Shown here: positions 24,534 to 35,870 of the stretch, in pieces
How positions within the stretch are numbered: the first letter of the stretch is position 1
How the letters are laid out: every line of letters starts with the position of its first letter
Origin: Eutypa lata
Taxonomy: Eukaryota > Ascomycota > Sordariomycetes > Xylariales > Diatrypaceae
DNA: 64,000 bases
NCBI GenBank assembly: GCA_022661535.1
Contig: JAKULF010000004.1
Coordinates: 2,976,001-3,040,000 of the forward strand
Reading direction: 5' to 3'
Translations under genes and position numbers: made by a program
Notes under the pieces: generated by a model
The model's input: only the letters and a program-made list of their open reading frames with translations
Databases searched by the model: none
Told to the model about the DNA's origin: nothing

Positions 24534-25794
24534 CTTTGCTTGCGATCTCTACTGACAACCTTACTGATTCAAAACTAAGTCCACACGAAGCTGAATTGGT
24601 ATCGAGAAATAATAGCAATACATACCGATGCACGGTGGGCGTACTAGGTTGACCCGCGACTTCGGAAATTCCCCTTTCAGCTATCGTGGGTAAGTTTCTT
24701 GCCTATTTGTTTAGTGCGATAAGCCGAGGGCGGCGGATCTCAAGCACAAGCCATGTGGCATGTATGCACTTAGTCAAAAGTAGAATTTACAAGGGTCAGA
24801 ATTTCGGTCTCTCTCGATTAACTAAATGCTGTTTTGAACTAGTTAGTTAATTCTAGGTTCGATCGACGAATATCAACCTTTCCCCTACCTTACCTATGTT
24901 AGAGGCCTATTGGCAGTTTTTAGGATGAACTAGAGTGCGAGAGGCGGTACAGGGTATATTGAGAAATAGTCTGAAACCTGCTATTCCTCATTTCGAAAGG
25001 TATAGCTTACTGCCTACCTAGGTATATAATTGTTACCTCTCAGAGCGCCATCATACCACGTCATCTCATCGTAGCTGGTGGCAAGTACGTCGAGGGGAAA
25101 GAGTGCGACGCACTAGAGTTCAGTGTATCCGAGCCCAGGACAACATCGATTAATCCACCTAATAAACGGTTGATTCTTTATCGTAACTCCCTGCTCTTAA
25201 TGTAACGCTAGTCGCCTTATACCTATGCTAGACGCGTGGCTGTATTCTATTGCACATGACTTGTCAGCTAAACCCGTGGCGAGATGGCACCAGTTAACAA
25301 TTTACTATGTACAGCTGCTGGGTGTCCAAGTTTCCTTAAAAGGCAAATAATATTTGCTATGGGTGATGTGATTGGACCAATTTCTACTTTAGTGTAAGAT
25401 TTAATTGGACGCCGAGTGGTCTTCTAGGGCTGATAAGAACAACCGGGACTTCTGTATCGAGCAAAGCGCCTGTCACAGACTAAACATTAGTTAGTGGGAA
25501 TATCCTGGTGCCTCACATATGACGATCCTGCAGCTGCTGTGCTATTTTTATCTTGTACCTGGTTGTTGGAATTCCGCTTAATACTTACGTAAAACGTTCA
25601 TCGTCAACGGCATTTCATTTTCAGTTAAGAATTCAACCTGAAAGGGGTCTGAACAACTGCATTAGGTTTGATAACACAACATAGTGAACGCACTGGTCCG
25701 GGCATACTTATGGTGAAATTTTGACTACACGCATATGCAATCTTTAAGTATGTATTCCTTAGTTGTCTAATATATCTAACTATTTGATTGCATT
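24534..25794. other. Intergenic, promoter of terpene synthase
   Basis: About 1.26 kb with only short open frames, several of them antisense shadows. It should contain the sdnA promoter and the 3' end of sdnB. Confidence 0.5.
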
Positions 25795-27668
25795 CTAAGC
25801 CGCCCTTCTCTTCCTCATCATAAGCTTCGCATTAGGGTCAGGGATGATAAACTCAAGTATGTGGATAAGGCTTGGCTTGGCTTGCTGTTCGTTAAATTTG
25901 AACTCATAGTCCAGGAGTAACCGGGTAACGACCATCTTGAGCATACTGACGGCGATATTTCTACCCGGGCAAGCCTGGCTACCGAACCCGAAGCTAAGGT
26001 TCTCCAGGCTAGGCTGCCCGGCAAGGTGCTTGGTTGCCTCTTCGGCCGAAGCTTGACGCTTTCGGTAGCTCCTCATTGGGTCAAACTGAAAGGGATTGGG
26101 TGCAATGTCGGGATTGACTTGGTTGTGGATGCTAACCCAGCCAAGCAACGCGCCTTTGGGAATATACAGCCCATCCTTGAATGTAAAACTCTGTAGTGCG
26201 TAACGGTTCGGCGTGACTGCTAGTTGTCAGTGCCCTGCTCTTGTCAAGCATGTGCATCTTTTCATGTCTTGGACTTACTCGATAGAGGTTGGCTCAACCG
26301 CTGACTTTCGTTGAAGAAGCTGTCGAGCAACTCAAGCTTAGGAACCCAGTCCTTGACGGGAAGCCGCTCGCCGAGAGGGCCAAATTCGTTGTTGACGTCA
26401 ACAATCTCCTTCGTGAGCTTCTCATCCCATTCAGGATGCTCGCATAGATCGAAGAGAAGATTGGAGATGGCCATGGCTGTTGTGTGTGCTGCAGGAACAA
26501 GAATGACCAAGATGAGCGTCGGCAAGTTCTTCAGCACATACTTCTTGTCAGGGACATTATCCAGCATCCAGGCCAACATGTTGTCTTCTTCGTCAACCTC
26601 GACACCCTTGGCCTTTTGCTTCTTCGCTTCTTCATGTCTTGTTACGCAGGGACCGGTGATCTTTGCAGCTCCCGAGAGACGCTTCCTGAGCCTCCATCTC
26701 TGAGGAATCACATTTGTGACCAGAGGGTGCATCCACTTTGGTAGGAGTCGCATGATGATAGAGGCCGCTACAAAGTCCTCAGTGAAGTGCTGTGCCAAGT
26801 CTATCCATTCTGGACTGCGGCATGCTTCCTTGCCAACAATCATCTTGCCCACCATGCGCACTAGCAGCATTTGAATGATCTTCTGAATGTCGACCTCGGT
26901 CCAATCTGATATATGTCAGTCAATACGGCTTGAAGAGCGAGGCTGCTCTGTGCAAGTCTGTGCTTACCATCTGCTTTTGGCATCTCAACTTCCATGGCAT
27001 AGTCAAGTTCCTTTCTCATGGCCTCCATATACTTGCCCTGTTGGCCATTGCGATTTTCCGAGATGGCCTTGATCGGCATTTCTGAATGACTCCACATTGT
27101 GTTCATTGCCCATTGGTCACCCCATTCCTGTAAACCAGGTCAGATAATGTGGGACACATGTCTATATGCCGGCTGTATTAAATACCATGAAGTTCGCCTT
27201 TCCTCGGCTTAGCTGTGCATTTGGAATCGTTCGCAGCTCTTGGATGTACTTGGTCGGAAGAACTGTAACGTCGAGATCTTGGCGACGCAGTACGAAAGGC
27301 AAGCCTTTCGTGTTGTACTGATCATTGTCAGTAACCCCGCCCCAAACAAGGGGGTCCTATGAATGACGAACCTTTTCGTAGCCACTCGCGATAATCTTGT
27401 GGGCATCTTTGGCGTATCTTAGTTGCAACAACCAAGTGGGCTCAAACCACGACCAGTAGCCATGTACAGGAGCACCCGGGACTTTGACCCTACGGTGTAC
27501 CTGCAGCGAGGAGTATCCCCAGAAAAGACATAAGAATAAAACAGCTCCTTGAAAGAGGCTCAAAGATGAGATGAACTCAGCAATAGGCGATTTGAGGAGA
27601 GGTTCTAGGTGGTTATCAGTGATGCCAACATGGGCGAGGACAGATGTAGATGCGTTATTGACCTCCAT
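25795..27668 (-). CDS. sdnB: Cytochrome P450, ent-kaurene-oxidase-like
   Basis: Five exons on the minus strand: 27372-27668, 27186-27317, 26968-27127, 26279-26905 and 25795-26216, encoding 545 residues. The N-terminal membrane anchor (LSLFQGAVLFLCLFWGY) comes after an unusually long hydrophilic lead of about 35 residues. The I-helix reads VPAAHTTAMA, with His at the acidic position as often seen in the ent-kaurene-oxidase/CYP68-type clade. The K-helix is NESQRLSQ and the haem loop FGFGSQACPGRN. It is divergently transcribed from the GGPP synthase across 352 bases. Order and family match sdnB, one of the P450s that oxidise cycloaraneosene; the oxidised carbon cannot be assigned from sequence. 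Confidence 0.85.
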
Positions 27669-28020
27669 CTTTGCTACAACGACGGGTCGCTGGCGCTCGA
27701 TGATTGAGAGAGGGTGAAACCAAATGGGTCGCGCGTATGGGACAATAACTATTAAAAGAACTCAAGACAACAGAACTTCTTAAAATAACCAAAAGCTGGA
27801 TGATGATAAAAGACGAATGATGATTCGGGAAATTCAAAATCTCACTAATTCTTTCTTGGATTAGCGTCCGGGGCTGCTGGAAGCGGCAGCCCCGAGTCGC
27901 CGTTCCGCCACTCTGGGAATTGCAGATCCGAAAGGCTATCCAATGTAATAATAGTGGCATCAGGCAGCCGGACTTGTATTAGAATCCACCAGAATTATAC
28001 TTTTATTTGTTATTGTCAGA
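27669..28020. promoter_or_regulatory. Bidirectional promoter region sdnB/sdnC with GC-rich palindrome
   Basis: A 352-base divergent intergenic region. At 27869-27894 it holds a perfect inverted repeat, CGGGGCTGC with an 8-base spacer then GCAGCCCCG, in otherwise AT-rich DNA. The outer CGG/CCG triplets are of the kind bound by fungal Zn2Cys6 dimers. A binding role is inference. Confidence 0.45.
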
Positions 28021-29633
28021 ATGAGTGTTGCCTATATCCCCCCCTACGTCACAGCTGGCAGTGTTGCTGGATACGATGAGCCAAACGACATCACAGATAG
28101 CATCGATAAGACCGTGAGCGACTCAGGGTCGAGTAATATGAGCGACGAATCCACTCAGACTGTTGGTAGTAGTGTAACAAGTGTTGGTGTATTTGAGAAG
28201 GATGGCTACGTACGAGGGGAAGATAGCATTTCTCAGTACATGAATGAAGCAAATACGACAGGCACATCGAGCACATCAAGCCCAGCCAGTACGAGAATGA
28301 GTCGCAGGGCTTCAGGCTCGCAGTCTCCTGTCAGTAGTGTCGGAGATGACTGTGCCAACGAGCATGTGAATCACACCAAGAACGACATGGCTCTGGAGCA
28401 ACCCAATGGGACGGACAGTCAACGTTCGCCGGAGACGATACAAATCGACCCAATTGATTATGTATTTGCTCGAGACCTCCCTGCCCTACCAAGTACTGTG
28501 AGTTTTCCGCGGTATTAATCCATCCAATGCATTGAGAACTTACACAACCTAGGTAATTCGAGCCCCAGCTCGGTATGTCGAATCGCTGCCTGGCAAGAAG
28601 ATACGTGACAAGGCTGCCAATGCTCTCAATGTGTGGCTCCAAGTCAACCAAGACGACCTAGATCAGATTAGACAAGTTATCAACTTATTACACAACGCAT
28701 CCCTTATCCTAGATGATGTGGAGGATGGATCGATCAGCCGCCGAGGGAGGCCAGCACCGCACATGGTCTTTGGCACCCCACAGGCGATCAACTCTGCTGG
28801 GTATCAGATCAACAAAGCAATGATTGAGGTTTTGAAACTCGGGAATGCGCAATGCATTGAAATATTCACCGGTAAGCGTTCCTTGTACTTTCTGTACTAT
28901 GACGAGACACGTGCTAACACCATGGCAGAGGAGATGGATAAGCTTTACATCGGCCAGGGCTACGACCTATATTGGACCTTCAATACTAAGCGCCCGAGTA
29001 TTGAGGAGTATATCAGCATGGTAGACTACAGTACGTTTCGCGCTTTTGGCTCGCGCTTCTGGCTGAAGTATTTTAGCAACTGACCTTTTCTTCTCAGAAA
29101 CGGGTGCACTTTTCAAAATGCTTGTGCGGCTCATGACTATTAAAAACCAAACAAGCTTGCCGATTGCTCCAGATCTGAATCGGTTGGTCGTGCTTCTCGG
29201 GAGATACTTCCAGATCCGCGATGACTATATGAATCTCACGTCGGTGGAGGTGAGTGCAAATGAAATGATGTAAACTCGCACAAAGTTAAAAACTAACGTG
29301 GTCTCATAGTACACGGATCAGAAAGGATTCTGCGACGATCTAGATGAGGGGAAGTTCAGCCTGACTCTCATTCACGCCTTAGAGAACACGGCGGAAGCAG
29401 AGTACAGCATTCTGCGACACATACTCGCGCAGCGTCACATAGCCAATGGCATGTCATTGGCACAGAAGCATCTGGTTCTCAGCATCGTAAAGGGGGCCGG
29501 AAGCTTAGAGTATACCGTCACGGCTCTGCGGAAGATAGGCCAGGAGATTGATGTCGAAGTTGACAGCATTGAGGATATGACCGGCATTGAGAACAAGTCA
29601 CTTCGGGCGTTGTTTGAGATACTGAAAGTATGA
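28021..29633 (+). CDS. sdnC: Geranylgeranyl diphosphate synthase
   Basis: Five exons: 28021-28497, 28553-28871, 28929-29030, 29098-29249 and 29310-29633, encoding 457 residues. The last 300 residues are a trans-prenyltransferase. The first Asp-rich motif is LDDVEDGS (Asp213, Asp214, Asp217), followed by RRGRPAPH. The second is RDDYMNL, then [16 protein letters not shown]; this DDYMN form with the KGFC.DLDEGK segment is typical of fungal secondary-metabolism GGPP synthases. It condenses FPP and IPP to GGPP for the terpene synthase. The first 150 or so residues are a Ser/Thr/Asp-rich low-complexity extension, a feature also seen in some cluster-type GGPP synthases. It shares a promoter region with sdnB. 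This is a pathway copy, probably additional to the housekeeping enzyme. Confidence 0.92.
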
Positions 29634-30204
29634 GGGCTTATGATGATCTTGGAGATGTTGGCATAGAGGAGTTAGTTCTGGAACACGCATAACGACCATG
29701 GTTGGATTTGATGTACTCTACCAAATTGTAACGGACTCTACATGTTTAGTCCAAGGCGTTTACCGTTCTTTCGTAGTCAAATGCTTGAGCTGTCGCTATT
29801 ATCCACATTCGTTTCTATATCTCGCCTAGGTGTATGTCTAAGACCCTGAATCATACACTGAAGATGCTTTGAAGACGTAGTATGTAGACTAGGTATGTAG
29901 GTTAACTTAGAAGGGAAGATATCTTTTCGAAAGCAGTCTTAAGCGCTACATCCCTTATATCTCATATAAAACAAGCACGGCGGCGGAGACCGCCGACCGT
30001 ATGTTACACGTCGTGAGATGAAATGACTTCACCGAGACAAGGTGGTTCCACCACCACTAGCTAGGTACAACATCTCTTAATGTGAACGCAGCTATGTCAT
30101 TATTCAATTTTAATATCATAAGTATGTCTGTCTAAATGACGCAAAATTCCCTTGACCAAAGTTCATCTATCTGTCTGTCAAACACTACTATACAGGAGCA
30201 TGGC
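29634..30204. other. Intergenic between convergent sdnC and sdnD
   Basis: 3' untranslated and terminator sequence; no gene is seen. Confidence 0.5.
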
Positions 30205-30966
30205 TTAAGGTTTCGGCGCACTGCCGTCATCACGACGAGCAGTGATCATGTAAAACTGATTAGGAGCCCACTCCGCTTCTTCACGGGTAACCGTGAACCC
30301 CTTGGACTCCAGCAACTTCTCAATTTCGGGTCGAATGCCAGACGGCTCCCATGTTTCCACAACAACGTTGCGCACCAAAGCCCAGTGCGCATCGTCTAGC
30401 CCCTTTATGACTTCAAGCTCCGCTCCTTCCACGTCGACTTTGAGCAGGTCAATACTCTTAACATCAGGATAGTCCTCCAAGAAGTGCGATAGCCTCTCTA
30501 GCTTGACATCCACCAGTTGCGCGCCACCAAATCGCGCATCCGCAGCTTCCTGGCCACGCTTCTTGACAGCCTCCTCGTACAGCTTCTGCTTCTCTTCGGG
30601 CACCAAAGTGGAATTCCCAGGCAAATTCGGGAAGTAAGTCAGCTTCATCGTGCTTGCCTCCGAAGCCAACCCGTATTGGAACGCCCGAACATCGGAAGCG
30701 TTGTTTAACTCCAAGTTGCGGGATAAGATGTCGTAGGTCTCCGGCGCGGGTTCGAACGCGAGAATCTTCGACGAGGGGTATTTCTGTTTCATCCAAAGAG
30801 AGAACAGCCCGATATTTGCCCCCGCGTCGATGATGAAGGGTGCTTCGGGGAGGTTTGGGATGTCGTAGCAGTTGTCCTCAAAGATCTCCTTATAGATGAA
30901 TTGTGCTTCGACCTTGCTAGTGGCATAGCAGGAGAGCTTGTCAAACTCAAGAAGCTCCACCGCCAT
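30205..30966 (-). CDS. sdnD: FkbM-family SAM-dependent O-methyltransferase
   Basis: A single exon of 253 residues with ATG start. The SAM-binding motif I is FIIDAGANIGLFSLW (about residues 43-57), followed by ILAFEPAPETYDIL, whose acidic residue contacts the SAM ribose. The FkbM signature IDLLKVDVEGAELEVIKGL and NVVVETW follow. FkbM enzymes commonly methylate hydroxyl groups of sugars or macrolides. In the sordarin scheme the sdnD methyltransferase completes the sugar by 4'-O-methylation; gene order here supports the same role. It is divergently transcribed from the adjacent MFS gene across 519 bases. Confidence 0.85.
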   Translation of the reverse strand: MAVELLEFDKLSCYATSKVEAQFIYKEIFEDNCYDIPNLPEAPFIIDAGANIGLFSLWMKQKYPSSKILAFEPAPETYDILSRNLELNNASDVRAFQYGLASEASTMKLTYFPNLPGNSTLVPEEKQKLYEEAVKKRGQEAADARFGGAQLVDVKLERLSHFLEDYPDVKSIDLLKVDVEGAELEVIKGLDDAHWALVRNVVVETWEPSGIRPEIEKLLESKGFTVTREEAEWAPNQFYMITARRDDGSAPKP

Positions 30967-31485
30967 TGTTGTAAATTTTGCTGTATGTGAGAGAAGTAGT
31001 GAATTAACAACCTGTCGCGTGTTGCTTACGAATATTGTGAGGAATATGCTGGTGCAGAAGTATAGTTAAATCAATGGCGCACACTGGAGTTCGAGGTACT
31101 GGAGTATCACAGCGTTCAATTAAACTTGCATCGCTGCATGTCGATCAAGAAGCAATCGCTTGTTGGTATCCAATGAGGTTCCGCAGAAACTGCCAGAAAT
31201 GGTAACTAATGGATCTGATCGCTCCCTGCGCTAAGGGGTTTGCCGTATTGAGCACCTGAGCATCCACTGTCAGCAACGGCCACGCCCGATATAGTAATGC
31301 CGCTGGTTGCTGTGTTTTGCGCAGGCAAGACACCTGCGCTATGTAGACTTGCATTGTTGATCCTAGTCTTGCCTCGATTATCAGTGATCAGATCATCCTA
31401 GACTTGCAGTGACGATCCCATGCTCCTTTTTTTCTCTTCCCTCTTTTAGGGTTACACTTTGTCCTATAGTGCTCGATATACCAAA
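30967..31485. promoter_or_regulatory. Bidirectional promoter region sdnD/MFS
   Basis: A divergent intergenic region. It holds a perfect short inverted repeat (GCGCAGG, 7-base spacer, CCTGCGC) at 31319-31339 that could be an operator or chance. Confidence 0.35.
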
Positions 31486-33009
31486 ATGTCAGGAAGCGAA
31501 AAAGAACCCCAGCAATCGTCGCGGGACGATGTCAACGACTCTTCGGTAGAAAGCGGGCTCGACGAAAGCACTCCAGTGGGAGTGAGTGAAAGGAAGTTGA
31601 AATGGAAACTTGACCTCTTTATTCTGCCCCTCTTGGCATCAATCTTCTTTCTGGCGGTTATCGGGCAATCAAACATCGGCAATGCCTACCAAGCGGGACT
31701 GGCTCAGGATCTCTCTCTCACGCCTAAGATGTTCGCCAACGTGAACAGTTTGTTCATCGTTGGCTACGTGGTTGGCCAGTTTCCCGCCACTCTTCTACTG
31801 AGGCAACTTGGTCCTCAACGTCAAGTATGTACAGTCCGTTTTCCCATTCCACATCACATCTAACTTCTTGGCGCGGTCTAGTTTTCGGGCGCAATGATCG
31901 CATGGGGACTCCTAACCATTGGCGCATCGTATGCGAAGAACTACGCCACGCTCATCGTCTGCCGCGTCCTCATCGCCGTTGCCGAATCTCTGATCCAAGG
32001 TGCCGTTCTCTACCTGTCTTTCTGGTACAGATACGAAGAGCTTGCGTTTCGCGCCTCGGTTCTCAGCGCCACCAATTCTCTTGCGGGTGCTTTCAGCGGG
32101 TTGATGGCCTACGCGATACAAAAGGACCTCGATGGGCACAATGGGTGGACCGCCTGGCGATGGATTTTCTTCATTGAGGGAATAATACCAGTGGGCTGGT
32201 CTGTAGTCATATTTCTCCTGCTCCCGCCAACACCAAACTCCATCCGCCGGGGTTTCAGTCAAAATGAGAAGACGATATTGATACAACGAGCGGCCTCGTC
32301 TCACAATACTGGCGATAACAAGGTTGTGCCCAAGCTGATTCTGCAGGTCTTGATGGACCCGCAGCTCTGGCTCATAGCTTTCATACAAGGCGGCATGCTA
32401 TTGTGCTCTAGCTCAACAGCCAACTTCTTGCCTGCCATCATGGCCGGACTTGGCTATGTGGGCGTTCAGGCGCAGCTCATGACCGTCATTCCATGGGCCG
32501 TGTCGATGGTGTCCATCCTTATCATTTGTCGGCTCTCCGATTGGTCAAGATTGAGAGGCGTCTGGGTACTCGGCGGCTGTCTCGTCACTGCCATCGGCTA
32601 CATTGTACTCCTTACTACAACAAACCTTGCTGGGCGACTGGTAGCGACCTGTCTCATCACAGCTGGAGCGAACGCGCCAGCCACGATATGCTTCGCGTGG
32701 ATGGCTAGTGCCAATGTTGGCTACACTTTTCGAGGAAGCGCTCTAGCTATGATTAACATCGTGGCCCATCTCATCTCGCTGGGCGGTCAACAAGCCTTTA
32801 TTGACCCTCCGCTATATCACCAAGGAGAGACGGTGGCACTGGCAGTTGTCCTGGTCACTGCAGCACTTACAGGGGTATTGATGCTGTATTTCCGCTGGAT
32901 AAATGCAAAGAAGAGGCGCGAGCAACACTCAGAGGAGGCTGAGAAGCTGCGAGCGCTCAGCGTGGATGAGATTGGTAACAAGCATCCAGACTTCTTCTTT
33001 AGCTTCTAG
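31486..33009 (+). CDS. MFS transporter, anion:cation symporter (Dal5-like) type
   Basis: Two exons, 31486-31824 and 31882-33009, encoding 488 residues. A cytosolic acidic N-terminus is followed by about twelve membrane helices. The opening helix LDLFILPLLASIFFLAVIGQ with SNIGNAYQAGL, and GYVVGQFPATLLLRQLG in the second to third helices, are typical of the ACS family (allantoate/nicotinate permease-like). FRGSALAMINIVAHLIS lies in the C-terminal half. Plasma-membrane import or export of an organic anion is the usual role. Inside this cluster it may export the glycoside or supply a precursor. It lies between the sdnD and sdnE homologues; no transporter is in the sdn set as I remember it. Confidence 0.85.
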
Positions 33010-33743
33010 AGATAGCGGTGAGAGTAGTATAGTAGATTAATAGGCCCTGGGTCAATACAAATAGAGCAATCGATACTCTTCTCTTGCTGGAGACACGTTG
33101 TGGTGCAGCGACCCGCAAATGACGGGTGGCTGCTAGGCAAGCTTGAAGAGTAGGAAAATCAATAGCGCGTTGAAGTGTAGTGTAATATTACATGCTGTAA
33201 ATTTCCTGGATGATGTCCACGGATCGGTTATACGTCAAGAGTGATGCTCTTTATACATTAATTTTTGTATTGTCTGGCACCTTACCTTTTCTGTCAACCA
33301 GCGGCGTCCTACCGACAAGACCGAACACTGTTTACCTCCTTTATTCCCTCTCACGATACCTCTACCAACCACATTGTAAGAGAAAACTTTCTAAGCTAGT
33401 ATAGGATAATTAATACATATTAGAGACGCACTTGGGCTCCGAATATTTTTGTGATTTCTTTTGCTGAAAATATGTGTAAGTGAAGTTGTATGTAGTACCG
33501 GCCCAAAGGTTTGAAGGCAAACCTTCACAAGCTGCAACTACAGGCCACCACAAATTAGTGGTTGCCCACTATAGTTACAGGCAATCTAGCGGCACACTAC
33601 GTAGTACACTAAGTGAAATGGACTGGCACCCAGATAGTAGACTGTCTATCAGCTAGAATTGAAAAAGGAGGTGCACAATTTTTAGTACATTAACACGTAA
33701 ATAGCATTGGTTTATAGTAAATGGCTTCTCGAAATTTCCCATT
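33010..33743. other. Intergenic between convergent MFS and sdnE
   Basis: About 730 bases; no supported gene. Confidence 0.5.
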
Positions 33744-35508
33744 TTATGTAACGACGGAAGTGACCTTTACACGCATTCCCTTCGTGTCTAATTTCGGCTG
33801 GGGTACCATGAAGTCATGCGCGACCTCGACGTCAGAGACATCAGTTTCATAAAGTTCGAACGTGAATCGTCGGAAAAGCATCGCAAGAGCTAGATGGAGT
33901 TCAACGTATGCCAAACTAGAAGAACTCGTTATCAGCAACTGCGTCACATCATATAGCTTGGGTATTCAAAACTCACTTAATTCCAATGCACATTCGAGGA
34001 CCTTTGCCGAATGGAACAAAGTAGCGGCTCAGGCTATCGCCGTCCTTGGTTTTTGGGTTGTTCAGCCACCTTTCCGGAACGAACGAAGTAGAGTCCGGGA
34101 AGATGTGCTGATCACGGAGAACATCAAGGGTTGTCATCGAGACAGGTGTGGTCGGTGGAATTACCCAGTCTCGGTACTTTATGGGCTTGTTTGGTGAGAC
34201 GCGCGGGAGCCTGACAGATACACCAGTGGAAAGCCGTACGCCTTCTTTGGCACATGCGGTAAGGTATGGGAGTTTCTCCAAAACCAAGGAGTCTGGTATT
34301 CTCGCTGGATCTGGGATAGCTTCCTCGAGTTCAGTACGCAGCCTTTTCAATGAGGAGGGGTTATCCAGAAGGTGAAAGACTGTTGTAGTCAATGCCCAGG
34401 CCACAGTTTCTACTCCGGCTCCAATCATTTGTTGCGCCTCAGAGCCTAAGCGGCGTACTGTCTTTTCTGGAGGGGGAAGATTGCTTTGAAGTAGCTCTTT
34501 AAAGATGGTTGGATGTTCAGAGTCGACTTGGCTCTTCTCCGGGCCGTTGATGATGTTGGCAATCTTGCCTTGGAGGTCCTGTCATGCCCGTTAGTAGAGA
34601 AAAGAAGCTGCCGTTATAGTGCCGCACCTTTTGCAGTTCAAACATCTTGTATATATTGGGCACCACCATTTTCAACAGGGGCCTTGGACTGAGCCCCAAT
34701 ACCTAGAGTTGGTCAGTGAAAATTCGCATTCATCTGAGCGCAATAGTCATGCTGAACTCACGATGAATACCATCGGAAACTGCAACCCAAAATGCGCAAA
34801 TTTTCGCATCGCCTCATAGGCAGAGTGGAAGGTATCGTGGAAACCTGGTGATTCCAGTTGATTGTACGAGAAGCCGAAGCAGTACGATGCGATGACATCA
34901 CCTGCGAATGCATTGAACGCATTGTTCAACGAGAGCACTCTACCGCTCCCCTCATAAGTCGCGATGCCGGAGCTCAAGAGTTCAACTTTTTCGTGCACAA
35001 TGGGCTCAAACTTGGTAATGCTTCTTTTGGAGAACATGGGATTAAGGGGCGCCCGACGAATGGAATGGAGGTCACTTTTGACGGTAGATGACGTTGTGGT
35101 GTTGGCGCCAAACCTGCCCGACATCCATGAATATCGTTCATATTCCTTGTTGCCGGTATAGAGCTCGTCCCAAAAGCTGCTGTCTTCGATGTGTAGCTCG
35201 AATGGGTTTATGCGAACAATTGGGCCTTAACAAGTTATTAGATCACTAAAATGAGCAATGAGTACTTGGCCACACGTACCGTATTTCTTATGCATGCGCT
35301 GAATCTGAAAGGTAAATTGTCCTCTCAAGACAACATCATAGTAGAATTCATACCATTTGGAGATCGCGGCTAACTTTGGCCCCGGGAAATCGGCCAAGGG
35401 GCTGAAGTACAGGCGGTATACCACCAGACCGAACAGGTAGGTTCCGTAGAGAGCTGCAAGTGCGCCCACCGCTGCGACCGACGGCCGCGTGAAAGAGAGG
35501 TATTCCAT
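33744..35508 (-). CDS. sdnE: Cytochrome P450, trichodiene-oxygenase-like
   Basis: Five exons on the minus strand: 35280-35508, 34762-35225, 34628-34702, 33977-34578 and 33744-33915, encoding 513 residues from the Met at 35508. After the N-terminal anchor come [18 protein letters not shown] and [14 protein letters not shown], both typical of the trichodiene-oxygenase-like P450 clade. The I-helix [11 protein letters not shown]-helix [13 protein letters not shown] (FVPERWLN) and haem loop [10 protein letters not shown] are intact. It is divergently paired with sdnF over 362 bases, and its N-terminal sequence resembles the P450 at 38758-40838, suggesting an old duplication. Proposed role: oxidation of the diterpene core. 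The exact step is unknown. Confidence 0.86.
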
Positions 35509-35870
35509 AGTGAGACCACGCAGGGCTGTCAGATGATGTTCTTTAAAACCAACCACAGTGAAGATGCTATGCAGATTCGCAAGGCGCTTCGAATTTATTT
35601 GTCCGACCCAGCTTGATCCTTCGATATATGGTCTACTTCGCTTCTGATCTTTCTGACGGGAGCGTAATCAGGTACGCTGCGATTGGCCCTAGTGGCTCGG
35701 CAGGATCCCTTTAAGGAAAACCCGGACTGATGACATATGGATAGCCCATGACCCATGATTATGCACAACGTCAGAAATGGTTGCAAGCTAGCTATTTAAT
35801 TTTGTCTGACGATTGAGTTAAGGACTGAATACCTTCGTAGAAACTACAAGACAAGTTTATCAATTATAAT
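35509..35870. promoter_or_regulatory. Bidirectional promoter region sdnE/sdnF
   Basis: A 362-base head-to-head intergenic region. I could not identify a convincing specific motif by eye. Confidence 0.4.

Noticed and set aside
24247..24652. Plus-strand open frames over the start of the terpene synthase gene
   Set aside because: They are shadows of exons 1-2 of sdnA, whose splicing and motifs are convincing on the minus strand.
26279..26905. sdnB judged possibly inactive because the I-helix has His (AAHTT) instead of Asp/Glu
   Set aside because: The ent-kaurene-oxidase-like clade commonly has His at this place, so the residue is normal for the family.
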